From Temnothorax longispinosus (taxonomy: Eukaryota; Arthropoda; Insecta; Hymenoptera; Formicidae), in NCBI RefSeq assembly GCF_030848805.1, contig NC_092358.1:24045073-24109072 (forward strand): 64,000 bases of DNA, read 5' to 3'. Position 1 is the first letter of the stretch. Each line of letters starts with the position of its first letter. Below the pieces are notes generated by a model, which was given only the letters and a program-made list of their open reading frames with translations, had not been told where the DNA came from and searched no databases. Below are positions 49,801 to 62,352 of this stretch, piece after piece. A program made the translations under genes and the position numbers.

Positions 49801-51599
49801 AGAAAACGGAGCTGAATTTTAAAGTTTGATAAAAAAACTCGATATTGTGAGACACTGTGCGCCGTAATAATATACTCCGTGAAATTCTCGATAAAGGTAA
49901 CACATTAGTAAAGCAGAAGTGCGAAACGTGAAAAAAGAAAGTGGAAAATATGTTAATTAATAACGGCTGGCATATGACTATTTATTTATTTACATTTGCG
50001 CGTAACGCATGTTAACTCATTCGATTAATTACATTTTACCATTTATCGAAAAATGCATCCGCACAGATGGCCGATGTAATTGTGAGTCATATATGTATAA
50101 AGCGTAAGTTTATTCATTTGTCAACTGTAATATGTAACGTGCGATATAATGCTCTGTGTTATAAATTTTCGCTACAATTATATTTACATTAACGACGTGT
50201 AGTCGAAAAAGCTCGAATAGAGCGTGACATATATGAGTTTTGTAATGGAATAAAGTTGAGTTTATTACGCACAACTCACGCCGGGTTGTTTCAAAATCAG
50301 TGTCTATTAATATGCCTGCACATACAGTATCGCGTTGGATTTCAAAACAAATATTTTCGCCCGATGCAACATGTGATTTAACAATTAACTCGCCCACTAA
50401 TAATCTGATCTGCTTATTTGAAAACAGCCATTTATTAAATTTAATTAAACTTATTAACACGAGTAATGAAAGGTTATTATAAAAGGCAAATTAGTTAATT
50501 TCTCATAATTTATTATAACGAATATTTTATAATGTTTGACAAACAAATGGAACTAAGCTATGCATCTACGCTATATTAAAAATTATTCAGTATTCTAATA
50601 AATGGTACCTCTTAAATTCATTGTTGTGTAATGAAATAATTAAAGGAAGGTTTCATTACATTCATAGTAATCTGGCCTAGAGCAAGTAGAGAGAGCCAGT
50701 TAAACTCCATTATTATTCCTGATAAATTGCCAATTCCGTTCGAACCGCGCCTTTCGAAATTTCATGATTGATACGCCAGACTTGGAGAAAAGGATAAAAG
50801 AAGAAAACACAGAGATGTGAGACGAGAACAGATTAGCTAATATCATATATATATATGTACATATAACAGAGTTCCTTACTTTAATACCGCCACGAGATAA
50901 ATGGCACGATAAGCATCGCAGGTTGAAAGAAGAAAGAACGCAGTTACTTCGGTGATTTATCATAGGAATCTATGGTGTTACGAGATATAATGTAGCTTAT
51001 TAAATATATTAATTAATTACGTTGTTCAAACTGCGAGTTTCGATTCCTCCTCTCTTCTTTTTCATCTCGCATCATGGATGAAATAGTTTTCTATACCGAA
51101 ATAAGATATATATTTAATGGATGGATATTGGATATCGAGTATAATCTTAATTAAATTAGAATTCGTCTATTAGCAGTAATTGTGCATTAGAACAAACAGA
51201 TATAGATTAAACACGGCTTAAGAATAAAGTGTCTAAGTTCAACATCGTTAATGAAGGACCGTGTATACTCCACAAATCCAAATCATATATCTACAATCTT
51301 TCAAGTTCTTGTCACCTTCAATTTAAATTAATCCGACGCGCGTCGTACTTTATTAGCACTCAATACAGAATTCTCAGAGTGCCGTAAAAGAAAATCCCGA
51401 AGATCTGCTTTTCTTCAATTCGTATCTCTTTTTTTTTCAATAGAAATTACATTGTCGCGTAATATCGCATTTATCGCGCGCATCGTCATCCCGTTCATCT
51501 CATCGTTACCACTTTCACGCGAACAACGGCGGAATTGTCCGGAATTGACAACAGCGGTACAACAAGAAATTCCGTCATTTTAATGTTAGCCCGATGACG
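46811..51599. other. mixed stretch with a large GC patch (47.05-48.06 kb)
   Basis: The GC/CpG-rich patch holds a 164-codon minus-strand frame and several overlapping frames, none recognisable; (GC)7 lies at 47785-47799 and AG-rich sequence at 47.61-47.72 kb. A direct repeat of GAGCTTTT occurs near 47817-47840. The rest (48.1-51.6 kb) is AT-rich with nothing recognised. Confidence 0.4.
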
Positions 51600-51838
51600 C
51601 GTTATGACGACGCCGACGGGACGGTCAACAGCCAGGCTGAGAGCGAGGTAGCGGGAGGTAGCGGGAACGTATATGTAGGTAGTGAACAGTCGAAGTAGCG
51701 TAAGGGAGAGTCAAAGGGAGGGAGGGACCGACAGCGGAGCGGCAGCGAGGTGTTAGTTTCCTGGTCGGATATTAGCTGTCACGCGGCTCACTGGACAGGA
51801 CACACCAGACGTATACACAGAGAGGACACGGTGTAAAG
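51600..51838 (+). promoter_or_regulatory. possible promoter and 5' noncoding exon
   Basis: Purine-rich, CpG-containing sequence of the kind seen in insect 5' leaders (GCGGGAGGTAGCGGGAAC, GGGAGGGAGGGACCGACAGC) ends at a strong donor GTGTAAAG|GTAACA at 51838/51839. An initiator-like GAACAGTC lies at 51684-51691 with a TATATG a little upstream, too close to be a standard TATA box. No ATG frame of note precedes the donor, so this would be a noncoding first exon of a plus-strand gene whose coding exons are not identified. The upstream limit is approximate. Confidence 0.27.
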
Positions 51839-54668
51839 GTAACACCAACGCCCTAAGTACGCCGGACAAGTCCGGCATTGGAAGCTCGCCGTACATTTAT
51901 GTATAGAAAAATCTGATCGCGCGCCGCGCCGCCGAGACGAGAAGCCGGATCACTCGCGCGGCATTTCGACGCGCGCGGGGCATTTTTCTCGCGGTATAAA
52001 CCCGAGGGCCTATCGCCCCTTTTCGCGTCGCGCATTCCCGCGTTCGCGTTATTCCTTCTTACAGGAGGGAAAACGAATCTGCGGACATGTCAGATTGATC
52101 GGCCGATATAAGCAAGAAACTTCACCAAAACACGCCGAGATAGCCGGGACATAAATAACAACGGGGATACGAGAGGTCTCGCCGTAACGTCCTTTCCCCG
52201 AAGCTTTTCTCTCGTCGACGTCCTCGTCGGCGCGATTATCTCGCTAGAAATTTCGCTGTTACGTCACACCGCGCGCATTCCTGACGTCGATAAAAGGGGT
52301 TGAAGTGGAAGGATTTCTCGACTCGATTCGAAATGGAAGATTATGAAATTAAATCGGCATCCTTGCTTGATATTTACATTTACAATTTCGTTGTTTTGCA
52401 TCCCGTTAGAAGTCTGATATAATTTTTATTATTATCGGATCGTTCAATAACTGCTCCACATGTATTGTCGGTTTACTTTCTGTAATCTACCATTTTTAAC
52501 GTGCACAGTCGCTGGTAATAGATTATAATTTAATTATATCATTGAATTCATAATTAATATTTGCACGACGATCCATTCCGCTGTAATTGGCAATCAGTTT
52601 TCCGGAATTAGCGGACGGTCGATACTCCATGGCAAAGAGAGGTACAAAGCGTCGATTTTCTTTACGCATATAAACCGTAATGAATGTCATTTCCATTCTG
52701 AAAGTGGGACATATCGAGTTTTTACTTCCACTGACTTATATCACCGTTTCAATCCTATACGCGCATAAACATATTAATTATTCGAAAAATGGCTGAAAAT
52801 GGCAATTTGTTCCTCTGTCACGTAATTGCGATACAATTTGAGGATCGATAGCGAGCAGGACCGACAGCCATAAGCCAAGTAGCCGTGTGTCGCGCCCCTA
52901 ACTCTCTCTCTCTCTCTCTCTTGCTTGCTCGCAAAGCAAGCAAGCAGGCGAGCAGGCGACGCTCAAAGTGTCTTCCAATTTAACGGGCGGCCGGGATGGC
53001 TTGATGAGCGCGTATCCGGGGTATCGCTGATCCGCTATCCGAATATCTCCATATATACGTGTAAACCTGTGGCCTATGTTGTAGTCAAGGTGCGGCATAC
53101 GTGATGCAATGCAGCCCAGATCGTCACCAGAATACCAAACTACCAAGCCCTTCCTCCCTCGCCCCCATAGCCTTCACCATCCATACTCGGCGCACGGAAT
53201 CGTCGTCTTCCTCATCCGCCCCCGCCCCCGCCCCTTCCTCTCCCTTCCCCCCTCGACGGGGGGGGGGAGGACGCGTCCAAACGGAGCATCCTCGCATCAT
53301 TTTCATGTTGGGGCGCGTGCGTGTATCTACTCATCCCCCCGGTGTACACGTCGTACGCTTATGTACGGTGAAACTTATTGCCGCTCGCACACGAGAGTTT
53401 ACATCCTGAATCTACAAAATGCAACTTCAATATCAATACTAGAATCTAGAGTCGCGTCACGCTTTCTACGGAATTACGGGTTTTACACACAGTCCCTGGG
53501 TTTTTTTCCCCCTCCACTCCCCTCGAGAAGAAGAGAGACTGACCCGCGAAGCTTGACACATATTTCCGTTTTGAGTCCGGTAAATTTTGCTACTGTATAC
53601 TCTCTCCGTGAATATACACCGTGTCCTGAAATGCGAGAATGAGATTTAGAGGCCAGATACCACCGGTGACCTCGGAGTCGACTGTGTTAAATCCGTCTCT
53701 ATTTCATTTCGGCCTCGGCATACGCAAATACAGCTTATATGCATACACGGCATACAAGTACGGATTACGTGACGTTAACATAACGAAAGCAGCTACTTAA
53801 AACGAAAAGCGGCTATGCGTAAATGCTTAGAGTACAGTATTATGATAAGATTCTCGCGTGCTTGTCGAAAGAGGATCACGATGAGATTTGATAATACATT
53901 ACCGTAAATTCGTCTAACATTTGCTTAATTCATTGTTTATAGAAACTCATAATTTTTGACGCAATATAATCAGGGAATGTTAAAATCAGTACATGATTTA
54001 TCAAATAACAATGCGTTAATACGGAGTATTAACGTCTCAGGAATATCTTATATAGCGTAGTAATTAAGGATTACTAAGATAGGGAATGAACGATTGTGTG
54101 CATGGAAAAACCTTTATTTTGCACTAAAGAATTTTGAAAATCATTTAGATGCCGTTCAAAATGACGATAGAAGCAAATTGAAATAAACGAAACAAATAAC
54201 TTTTGCAGCCGAAAAAGTCTTGTTTTGATCTTTTAGAAAGAGCGCGGTAATTGCTTTTACAATAATTGCTTAACGGTGACCCGTGGCGGCGTTGCAGACA
54301 TTACAGCGGCAAACCATTGAACCTCTGACATTCGTGAATATGTTCCTGATTATCTGGAATGTCATTGATTATCTGGCAGGTCGCCATTATCCCGGTAGAA
54401 GTAATACTTCTGCTGGGTGTTTCTCGTAGACCGTTTTCATACAATTCTAGTGGAAGAAATCCAATAAAAACAGATTTACAAAGCTCTCTAATGCGAAATA
54501 AAGACACACTTCTCCGCTTTTGCGAATTGTTCTTTATTTTAAAATGATTATCAGGCTCCCTCCTTTTTAACTTTGCAAAATGTTTCGATATTATTCCAGA
54601 ATACCTTATACATTCTGAGATTTAATTATCGCATCGTTTTTTACTTCAGATATGTATCCGCGTGTGTA
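51839..54668. other. GC-rich then mixed non-coding stretch
   Basis: CpG-rich to about 52.33 kb, then AT-richer. A CT run (52902-52920) abuts a GCTTGCTCGC/GCAAGCAAGC inverted motif. A C/G-rich block at 53.13-53.35 kb with a nine-G run encodes low-complexity Ser/Pro/Ala frames. At 54.25-54.5 kb several frames are open on both strands (for example MATCQIINDIPDNQEHIHEC on minus) but no splice structure or family is evident. Confidence 0.4.
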
Positions 54669-54990
54669 GGGTGGCAGTGTGGTCTTGTGGTAAAGCGCCA
54701 GACTCGTAACTCCGAGGAACCGAGTTCGAGTCCACCTGATCACAGGAATTTTTATATTCCAAACTGCACCCCCCGCACGAGTGGGGCTCGTGTGGAGAAA
54801 CTGGGCTATCTTTCGGAGGAGACATTAAATTTGATAATAATTGGTCGTCAAGCTTGGGGAGCTTGGGAGTTTTGGTAAATTTAAAATGTCACAATTCAAT
54901 TGTGATACTCATACTCAGCATCCTCTTTGTCGCGAGGTATCGTTCTGGATAGTTGGTGTAATCATAAAAGTTTAAATAGTCAAAGAACTT
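54669..54990 (+). mobile_element. tRNA-derived SINE
   Basis: The head carries RNA polymerase III boxes: an A-box-like TGTGGTCTTGTGGTAAAGC at 54678 and a B-box AGTTCGAGTCC (10 of 11 to GGTTCGANTCC) at 54723, spaced as in a tRNA. The anticodon arm and acceptor stem no longer pair, so this is not a functional tRNA. The body contains GGGCTATCTTTCGGAGGAGA followed by CATTAAA, close to a motif I know from invertebrate SINE/LINE tails (CTTTCGGATGAGACGTTAAA). A duplicated AGCTTGGGGAGCTTGGGAG follows. The 3' end is uncertain, with no clean poly-A tail or target duplication seen. Confidence 0.72.
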
Positions 54991-55082
54991 CCCTTACTTC
55001 AGAAAAACATAAGTCCGGATAACAAGAATTTATCACCTAAAAGCAACACAAAAATTAATTATTTAATTATTAATTATTTTTT

Positions 55083-55088
<6 letters not shown>
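54991..55088. other. AT-rich spacer between SINE and GT repeat
   Basis: Contains TTAATTATTTAATTATTAATTA low-complexity DNA (split: TTAATTATTT, AATTATTAATTA). It may include the SINE tail; no feature is certain. Confidence 0.4.

Positions 55089-55122
<34 letters not shown>
55089..55122 (+). repeat. (GT)17 microsatellite
   Basis: An uninterrupted GT run about 100 bases past the SINE end. Microsatellites commonly seed in SINE tails, so the two may be related. Confidence 0.9.
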
Positions 55123-55123
<1 letters not shown>

Positions 55124-58100
55124 TGCACGTACCTCGTGTCGAGTTTTATTCTTTTTATTTATGCTTTTCGTGTTTGTTCGCCGGTTTTCATTATTAGCGA
55201 GTAAGATAACGTCGTTTCTCCTCGGAATGATTCAATTTTTGCCTCGACTCGCCTTAGCGTCGTAAAGGCCTTAAAAGAATTACGGTCTGTCGCGTTTAAA
55301 GGAAAGCTGAGTCCGAGAAATCTGCGGGATCGGATATCATCGAGTAGAGTCACGAATTCCCGCGCCGTTCGAATTTTTGAACGACGAAGAGATGAGATTT
55401 CGCCGACTCGACGAAATCTATGTCCCGACAAGAAAATGTCAGAATTACTGTACTCGGTCTAAGACTAGTTGTTGCTGTGCGCACTGACGCGACGGCGCTA
55501 TTTACCGGAGCACACGCGTGACCTATATTTGAATACGCATCGAGCACATGAGAATCTGGCTGCTGATCGAATTACCGACGTGTCCGTTAAATTATAACTG
55601 TTGTCAGATAATAACATGCACTGTTTATAAAACTTTAATCTATCACATCTCAAAACGTTCTCAAATGTGTTAGTGCGTGTGTTGTGATAATTCCAATAAA
55701 TAAATTTCAAATAAAATTCCCAAAAATTCAAACCTCAAAGATATATCTGGCTAGAGAGAATGCGAAATAGACTGTTTTTCACGTTTGTACGCACGTTCAT
55801 CATTTTCATTCTCGTGTATATAACTCTCGATCTGTCGCACCGCCCATCTCGTACTGATCGAAAAGAGTCAGCGCGCTCGGATTTTTATAGAAATAAATGA
55901 ACTTCGGTTGGAGGACGTGCTGACAGAGGCGTTGCTGCCGCCGTGGGTTAGCGTTAGCAGAGTGAAACGGGTCTAAAATACACGAGCGTACGGGAGCGTT
56001 GCGGATATAAGCAAGCCGTAACGGTTACCAACCTACCCGTTCAGGGGCTACCTATCTATCCTACATACCGAAGGGAGAAAGAGAGGGCGAGAGCGCCACG
56101 GTCTGGAGTAAGGGATGGTCGGCGGTGAGCTCCGAAGGTTGCAGAGATGACTGCGGGGTTGGGGTTGGACGTGATCTTTCATAGCTGCTTGATTGGCCCC
56201 AGCACGCGAGCAAATGTATTGTCCTGGCTGCGAGCGCCGCCGGCTCGTCTCGAAATGGCAAAATATTTAAGGCCACGTTAAACTGGCAACAATAAAAGGA
56301 GACACGTTGATGAAATCAAGATCGCAGGAAAGTTGTGCGCCAGGCCGGCCCTGCACGTTCACGCTTAGCTCGAGAGAAGCGCCACGGAGGAAGTCGGGAG
56401 GCAAAAAAGGAGATGGCTAGAACAGCCGAGTTAGCTCCCATGCCGCTATGTCCAATAACTAATAAGGCAATGTAGAGATAAGGCAATGCCGTAATTGTTG
56501 CAAAATTGCGTTGATCGTGGATCAAATAGCTCGTGCGCAAAATCTGCCGTACAAAACACAAGAATTTTACATTCTTAACGAGAAGATTAGAAAGCAAATA
56601 ATTACAATAAATTACAATTGTCGATACAAATAACAAATAATTGCTGTTACCGAATGGTAAATACTATATATTAATATATTTAAACATAGATGTGTATTAT
56701 AATAACGCGCGTCTAATTAATTGAAGAGCTCTTTTTGAGGAGCATGTTTATTTACATGCTAAAACGAAACATGCCGCTATAACAAGCGAGGAGACTAGGA
56801 AGCAACTTGGCTCCAATAATCGAGGAGATTGTTCCGTTCGGCGTAACTCTGCTGGCTTTCCGACCTCACGAAAATTACAAGTAATCGCCGCCGAGTTCGG
56901 AACGTACGATCGACAAGTGAGCCGCGCGAATATCATCCGGTATCACGAAATACCTGGTCGCTGCGGATTGCATCGGGGACATTGAGAGCGAGGAAGGGCA
57001 GGGAAGAGTGAACGGTTGAGACTTGCCGAGGAGAAACGACTGGAGTCATGACTCCGGTCGTAAATATTAGGCGTCCTACCGTTGATTGGGGTGTGAATCT
57101 TCAGCGCAGCGTGGTACGTCTACGGGTATATACATGTTCACCGATAAATGCGTACACGTGTATACACGTATACACACAACACACGTACGCGGAAGTTAAG
57201 CTAGTGACTTATCTTTTCCAACCGACGGCGACGCCGACGTATCGATTACGGCGTCGCGTCTTCATCTTAATTGATTCAGAGGGATCGGGATACCCTCAAG
57301 ACCGGCATTCCAGTTCTCATGAATCCTCGACGCTCTTTCTTATATCTCTTCATGCTCCCTCCCGTACCCCCCTCCCTCCCCCCCTTCCCGAGCATTACAA
57401 CGCTTCCGCGTACCTTCTCTCGTTCCTGACCTCTTTGATACACTTCGACCATGGGATCGCCAAGAGAGTGCACGAGAACAGGAACCGTCTTTTTAGTCCG
57501 CTTCCTAAACTTTTATTTCTTAGAGAAATCGAAGGAAGAGTTCAAGTTGCCGTAAAATCGGAAGGAACGGAAACGGGTCATGGAACGTCGCATTACGAAT
57601 CTGCGATTCAGTAGAAGACCCCAAGGGCAACATCGATAAAGACTGATAACAAATAAAAGAGGCAGAGAGTGAGAGCTTGGACAGCACGAGAAATTACATA
57701 TTAATTATATTTTCTACATAAAAGCTGTAATGATATCACAATTTTTCCATGGCTTCTTATTTAATTTCGTATTGACAACCCTCACAATGCCAATTATATT
57801 CTGTAGGTAAAGAAATCATATATTTTTTTTAGTGAAAAAAAATTAACTTAGAATTCTCGATAATGAAACCAATAAAATAGAGTTCAAAAAGAGGCATTGA
57901 GAATACAATGCGATTGTTGGTGCGTAAGATTTCAGAATAATAGTAATTTATTTAAAATTAACAATGAATAGTGATACGAACGTTTCGCCTCCGCTTTGTG
58001 CCATCTTCAACGATGTCAAAAGAAAAATATAAACTTATAGTTATTTCTCACGCTTTTCGTTAAGCCACAGATGAGTACTTCAAGATTAGAAAGTCAAAAA

Positions 58101-59622
58101 GCTATATAGTTTTGTGTTGGAAAGTTGGCGTGTAACTAGACTAAATGAGATCATTGTCTGTAATATAGTCAAACCTAAACAATTAGAAATTGAATTTAAA
58201 TAAATCAAAATCAATTTAATGTAATCCAGAGAACGTGAGTGTGAAAATTGAAACCGAGGTAAAAGATTACATCAATTGGTCACACATGATAAAAAATATA
58301 GTCGATAAATTACAAAATTGTTTACAGGTTGAGACTATTCTTTTATAATTTAATATGGGCCATCTCAGAAATCAAACATTTTGATTAAAAATTTCTGTTT
58401 ATCTAAAATTTGTACATTCACATTAAACAAAAGCGTAACGAAACAGCTGTTGTCATCAGTAATATAATCGTATAAAATCATTCTTATACCTAAATATGTT
58501 TAACGAATGATGCACGAAATGGTGTGCATATAAATATAGAATCATATAAATTTCATTCTTTAATTAATTTTGCAATTTTGGAATAAAACACAGTTTCGCA
58601 AAATTTCAATATAAGATTATGTTATGCTATCATATATTTAAACAAATTTTTAAAATGAAAGAAGATAAAGTTTGGTTTTCCCAGTTAAAGTCATGATTGA
58701 AATTAATTCGGTGTTCAGTGATGACAGAATGAGTGTGGATGTATTTCTACGGATACGATGTTCCGAAATTCTAGTTTTTAGTTGTCTCATAGTTTGTCCA
58801 ACGTAGATTGCGTATTATTCTGACAATTTACATCAACAACCGCGTTGTATTCTCAATGCTCTTTTTCAATTCCATTTTATATATTTATTTTTACTTTAGA
58901 AATCACCGTTTACATCACCGTTTCTCACTGACTATCGGAAAACTTACTTGTTTCCATTGCGTGGGGAACAATTCAATTTATTTCATCGAAACCATATTCA
59001 ACAAATCTAATAATCCGACGTTAAAAATTTCAATTTTTAATAAGTTTGCGACAGCGCGTGCAACTGCACGTGAAATAATTATAAGTAATTATAAGTAACA
59101 CGCAGAAAAGTTGTACGAGATATTTTACCCGAGCATCGACCAAACGTAGATATTTTTATCGAGTAAAATTTATCGCATCTTCCTACGGCGCGCAACTTGC
59201 CTCGTTATCCCGAAGCGGATGTAATTCATTTCAATCGGCCGGACTGCCGGCGCCCTTAACAGTGCGTCAGCCGGGCTCTTCAGGACCGGGCGACTTCTCA
59301 AAAACGCTTAGTTATCTTCTCGTTCCCGACATTTTATTTCCGTCGGTGTCCACCGGTTTACAGTACATACGCGAGTGTGTATGATGCCGAGAGACTGACG
59401 GGGGAATTTAAACAGTTTCTCCTCAACGGTGCAAACCTAATGACGTACGTGCTCGTTCGCTCGGCCCTCTCCCGGCTACCTACTCCCCCGTTACCCCCCT
59501 TCGTTGCCAACCACTACTGCTCCTCTCCTTCGACATCCACCCTTTCCTATCCGCCCTACCTCTCTCCATCTCTCCCCCTCCCCCCCATCACAAACCCTTC
59601 TAAAACCTCCCTGCAACTGCAG
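55123..59622. other. mixed non-coding stretch with GC patches near 56.0 and 57.0 kb
   Basis: The 188-codon plus-strand frame at 57048-57614 begins at ATGACTCCGG within a perfect palindrome GGAGTCATGACTCC (57042-57055), but it crosses TG/CA and C-rich low-complexity DNA and shows no domain. Bases 57.65-59.1 kb are AT-rich with nothing recognised. CpG-rich sequence at 55.84-56.0 and 56.94-57.06 kb could be promoters. Confidence 0.4.
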
Positions 59623-59726
59623 AACTTAACACGCGTACCTAGTTTCGCAAGCGTAACAAGAAGTAACAGCTGCAGCGAGTCCGTGGCAGCCACCGACGAT
59701 ATATCCGAGAGATCGAGCAGACGAAA
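59623..59726 (+). CDS. candidate internal exon encoding a Ser/Arg-rich linker
   Basis: A long C/T-rich tract (59510-59590) and CTGCAACTGCAG precede it, and CGAAA|GTAATT closes it. Of the three frames only one is open through all 104 bases; the other two stop within the first 20. That frame reads NLTRVPSFASVTRSNSCSES and then VAATDDISERSSRR, entering in phase 0 and leaving with two bases. The peptide looks like a phosphorylatable disordered linker (RSNSCSES, RSS), as found between domains of signalling or cytoskeletal proteins. I recognise no specific family. The frame also continues past the donor for one codon to a stop, so a terminal exon is an alternative. The reverse strand is open here too, but its product is Leu-rich and less plausible. 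Confidence 0.33.
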
Positions 59727-61588
59727 GTAATTATGTGGAATACATCGAACGCAATCTCCGTTCCCGGTGCCCCGTGCCGCGAATGCGCCCACTCACCCAC
59801 CGGGATTCTTGCGTATACGAAGGAAGTTTTGATTTATCGTTTCGCCCTCGCGGGCGTATCCCGTTCTTCTTTTGACGCAATGGCTAAAAATGAACCGAGC
59901 CGCTCGGACGATGCATACGTATACGTGCGTGTCAAACAAACTAGAAGATTATTCGGTAGATAGCGGATCTTGCGACAAACTAATGAATATATTTTTTTGT
60001 TTACGCATATACGCGCGCGCGCGCACGCACGTACACAGGCATATAAATTGCTGCATCTCGTTGGATATATATCAAAAGACTAATAGTGAACAATTTAATT
60101 ACATCTACGTAAGTCGTATCGGGAAAGAATGGTGATTGATCGTTTGTTATGCTTAATATCATAACTTCTGGTGGTATATTGCCCAATTTCAGGATGATGG
60201 AAGACTTCCTTGTTTTTTTTGTTTCCTTTCTTATAATATTTTAGCATGAGAATATCAGAAAAGTCACAGAGGAAGCTGTATTGATCGTAATAAATAATTA
60301 GTATAAACGCTTGGCATCTATGCTCGACAGCTATTATTTTATTTATATACATATTTATATGTATTTAATATACATCCCGTTGTCGCAAGAACTTCCGGAA
60401 ATGCTGAAAAGCCCAGCGGTAATTAAGACAATTGCTCTCAGCTCAGCACACTTAATCCTGTCCAAGGGTTTTCAATTTTAACCACGTGCGACATAATTGT
60501 TACAAAACGCGCGGTACAACAAGCAACAATAAATCCGGGGATTTAAAATACATCGTATTTACCGCGTTATTTATACATAATACAGATAAGTAATTAAAAT
60601 ATGAATAATTACTGCATATTGCATATGGTTGTATTTATAATGTTTTCGTATCGAATTGCGTTCGCATTTCGCGCAGGACAATCACGGTAATTGATCCCAA
60701 TTTAATTCCACGCAGTCGTCACGCATCCATCGTAACGCTTCTGCACGCGTCGCGTAGCTAATCTTCCCTCTTTCTGACTATCCCGGTCGATCCTATAAAT
60801 CGTACTCTCTTCCGTGAATCTTATCAGAATGTAAATAGCGGTGTTGGAGAGGTATAGGCGAATCCAAGTTACGGACGGCGGGAGCCCGCCTGATGAAAGC
60901 GTTGAATGAAACAAGTTTGCTTTTGTCCAACAATTACGCTGAAACAATGAGGTAGCCCACCCCACGGACAAGGGTGGCTACCCTGTTCGGCAGCTGCCAC
61001 CTCTTATGCTCTCCTACGTAGCCGCAGTCGAACGATCACAACCACAAGCACCGACAGCACCAACACCCACCGCCGATCCCAAACTAATATCAAACTCTTC
61101 GAAAAGAAAAGGTAGCATGGGGCGCGGAGGGACGGGGAGCGAAGATCCACCTTCCGTTCCCAGTTATATGTCTGTGTATAGAGAGAAAAGATTTAGATCG
61201 AGGGTATATACGCGCGTTATACACGTGTATGGGCGTCCATTAATGTACATATAGATGCTAAGTAGAACACCGACGGCGTCGTACGAGTGTGCCACCTAAT
61301 AGCTATGGTGTCGCGCGCGTGTGTCGGTATTCACACACGCGGACAAAACGGAGCCCGTACGGCGTGCCGGCTGAGGATATAGAGATTGGAAAAGAGATCG
61401 AGATAGGGAACGGTGGGTGTAGATGCGGGAGTAGACCACTACGAAGTCTGGAAGTAAAGCAGAAGGAGAGGATGTTCTCCGCGGCAAATAATTGATTGTA
61501 TTAGGTGAGTTAGTATTCCGCCCGCGGATTGCGCGGTCAAAGTCTTGCCGCGCAAAGCTCTCGGCTCCCGGCGGCGTGTATAATGGTA
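59727..61588. other. mixed non-coding stretch with GC patch at 60.88-61.56 kb
   Basis: A plus-strand frame from ATG 61006 (MLSYVAAVERSQPQAPTAPT...) reaches a weak donor AAAAG|GTAGCA at 61111 and could be a small first exon, but its start context and donor are poor. Alternating GCGC lies near 60013. The remainder shows nothing recognisable. Confidence 0.35.
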
Positions 61589-61672
61589 TGTGTGTGTGTG
61601 TGTGTGTGTGTGTAGCGCTATATCTATGTACATGTTATACGTAATATTATATAACATGTACATATAGCGCTA
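61589..61672 (+). repeat. (TG)12 microsatellite abutting a 23-bp hairpin
   Basis: TG run 61589-61612 is followed immediately by TAGCGCTATATCTATGTACA...GTTATA, which pairs with TATAACATGTACATATAGCGCTA ending at 61672 apart from a four-base insertion in the left arm. A second CA-rich stretch follows at about 61716. It looks like a small AT/GC palindromic insertion beside a microsatellite. Confidence 0.7.
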
Positions 61673-62241
61673 TATACATAATAATAATATAATGTTTTAT
61701 ATATATAACACGTACATACACACACATACAAATATGTGTACTCATATCGGCCAACATAATATATGTTTGCGCAAAATTATAGGCCTCCCGGCCATTGTGT
61801 TGATCGCAATGGCTCTGATATAATAATAATAAAAGCGAACAGAACGTGTAATAATTGTACAATAATTCTAACAATAAAATTATCGAAAGCAGAGGACCTT
61901 CAAGAGGCTGAAACGCATCAAATCCATAATCTTTAAGATCCACTTTAGACAAATGTTTAAAATAAATTTTGGAAAAATAGTTACGAAGCTTCAATTAAAT
62001 TTTTGAATTTTTGAAAGGAAATCAATGTAACTTTATAAATAATTGATTGAAATTAATTATATGGTTGTAACACATTACATTACACAGTCGATTCGCCGAA
62101 TATATATACATATCTATCTTCGCAGGAAATGCTTCGAAGCCTATTCGAACGCCGTGGCCGCGTAAAATCCGAATTGGCACGCCGACGTTCGATTATTTAG
62201 TGAAGCCTGCTGTTTCGAAGACACCACCTTTTTCATTGGCT
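61673..62241. other. AT-rich non-coding stretch
   Basis: No gene is recognised. The 115-codon minus-strand frame at 61647-61994 is built partly from the CA/TG microsatellite and is not taken as real. Confidence 0.45.
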
Positions 62242-62352
62242 TCAACTCGTAATTGAATCGTAACCCAAATCTTGAGATAGACCCACGAAACGGTTGTTAC
62301 GGCATCGCAACTCATCGAAGGGATGAAAGCGCGAGACAGGAATGAAGAAAAT
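62242..62352 (-). CDS. possible terminal coding exon, unrecognised
   Basis: On the minus strand a very long CT-rich tract (from about 62.64 kb down to 62.36 kb) leads to CATCTGTCCAAG, after which a frame runs 36 codons to TGA: IFFIPVSRFHPFDELRCRNN and then RFVGLSQDLGYDSITS. The acceptor is phase 0 if used as written. The composition is varied and the short hydrophilic C-terminus is protein-like, but a second frame is open across the same bases. The pyrimidine tract is microsatellite-like, so the acceptor may be fortuitous. No family is recognised. Confidence 0.15.
   Translation of the reverse strand: MFFIPVSRFHPFDELRCRNNRFVGLSQDLGYDSITS

Noticed and set aside
54671..54692. TGGCAGTGTGGT resembles the start of miR-34
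   Set aside because: It lies in the tRNA-like head of the SINE, overlaps the A-box region, and has no complementary arm to form a precursor.
57048..57614. 188-codon plus-strand frame
   Set aside because: It crosses CA-rich and C-rich low-complexity DNA, has no domain, and lies in a GC patch where long frames are expected.
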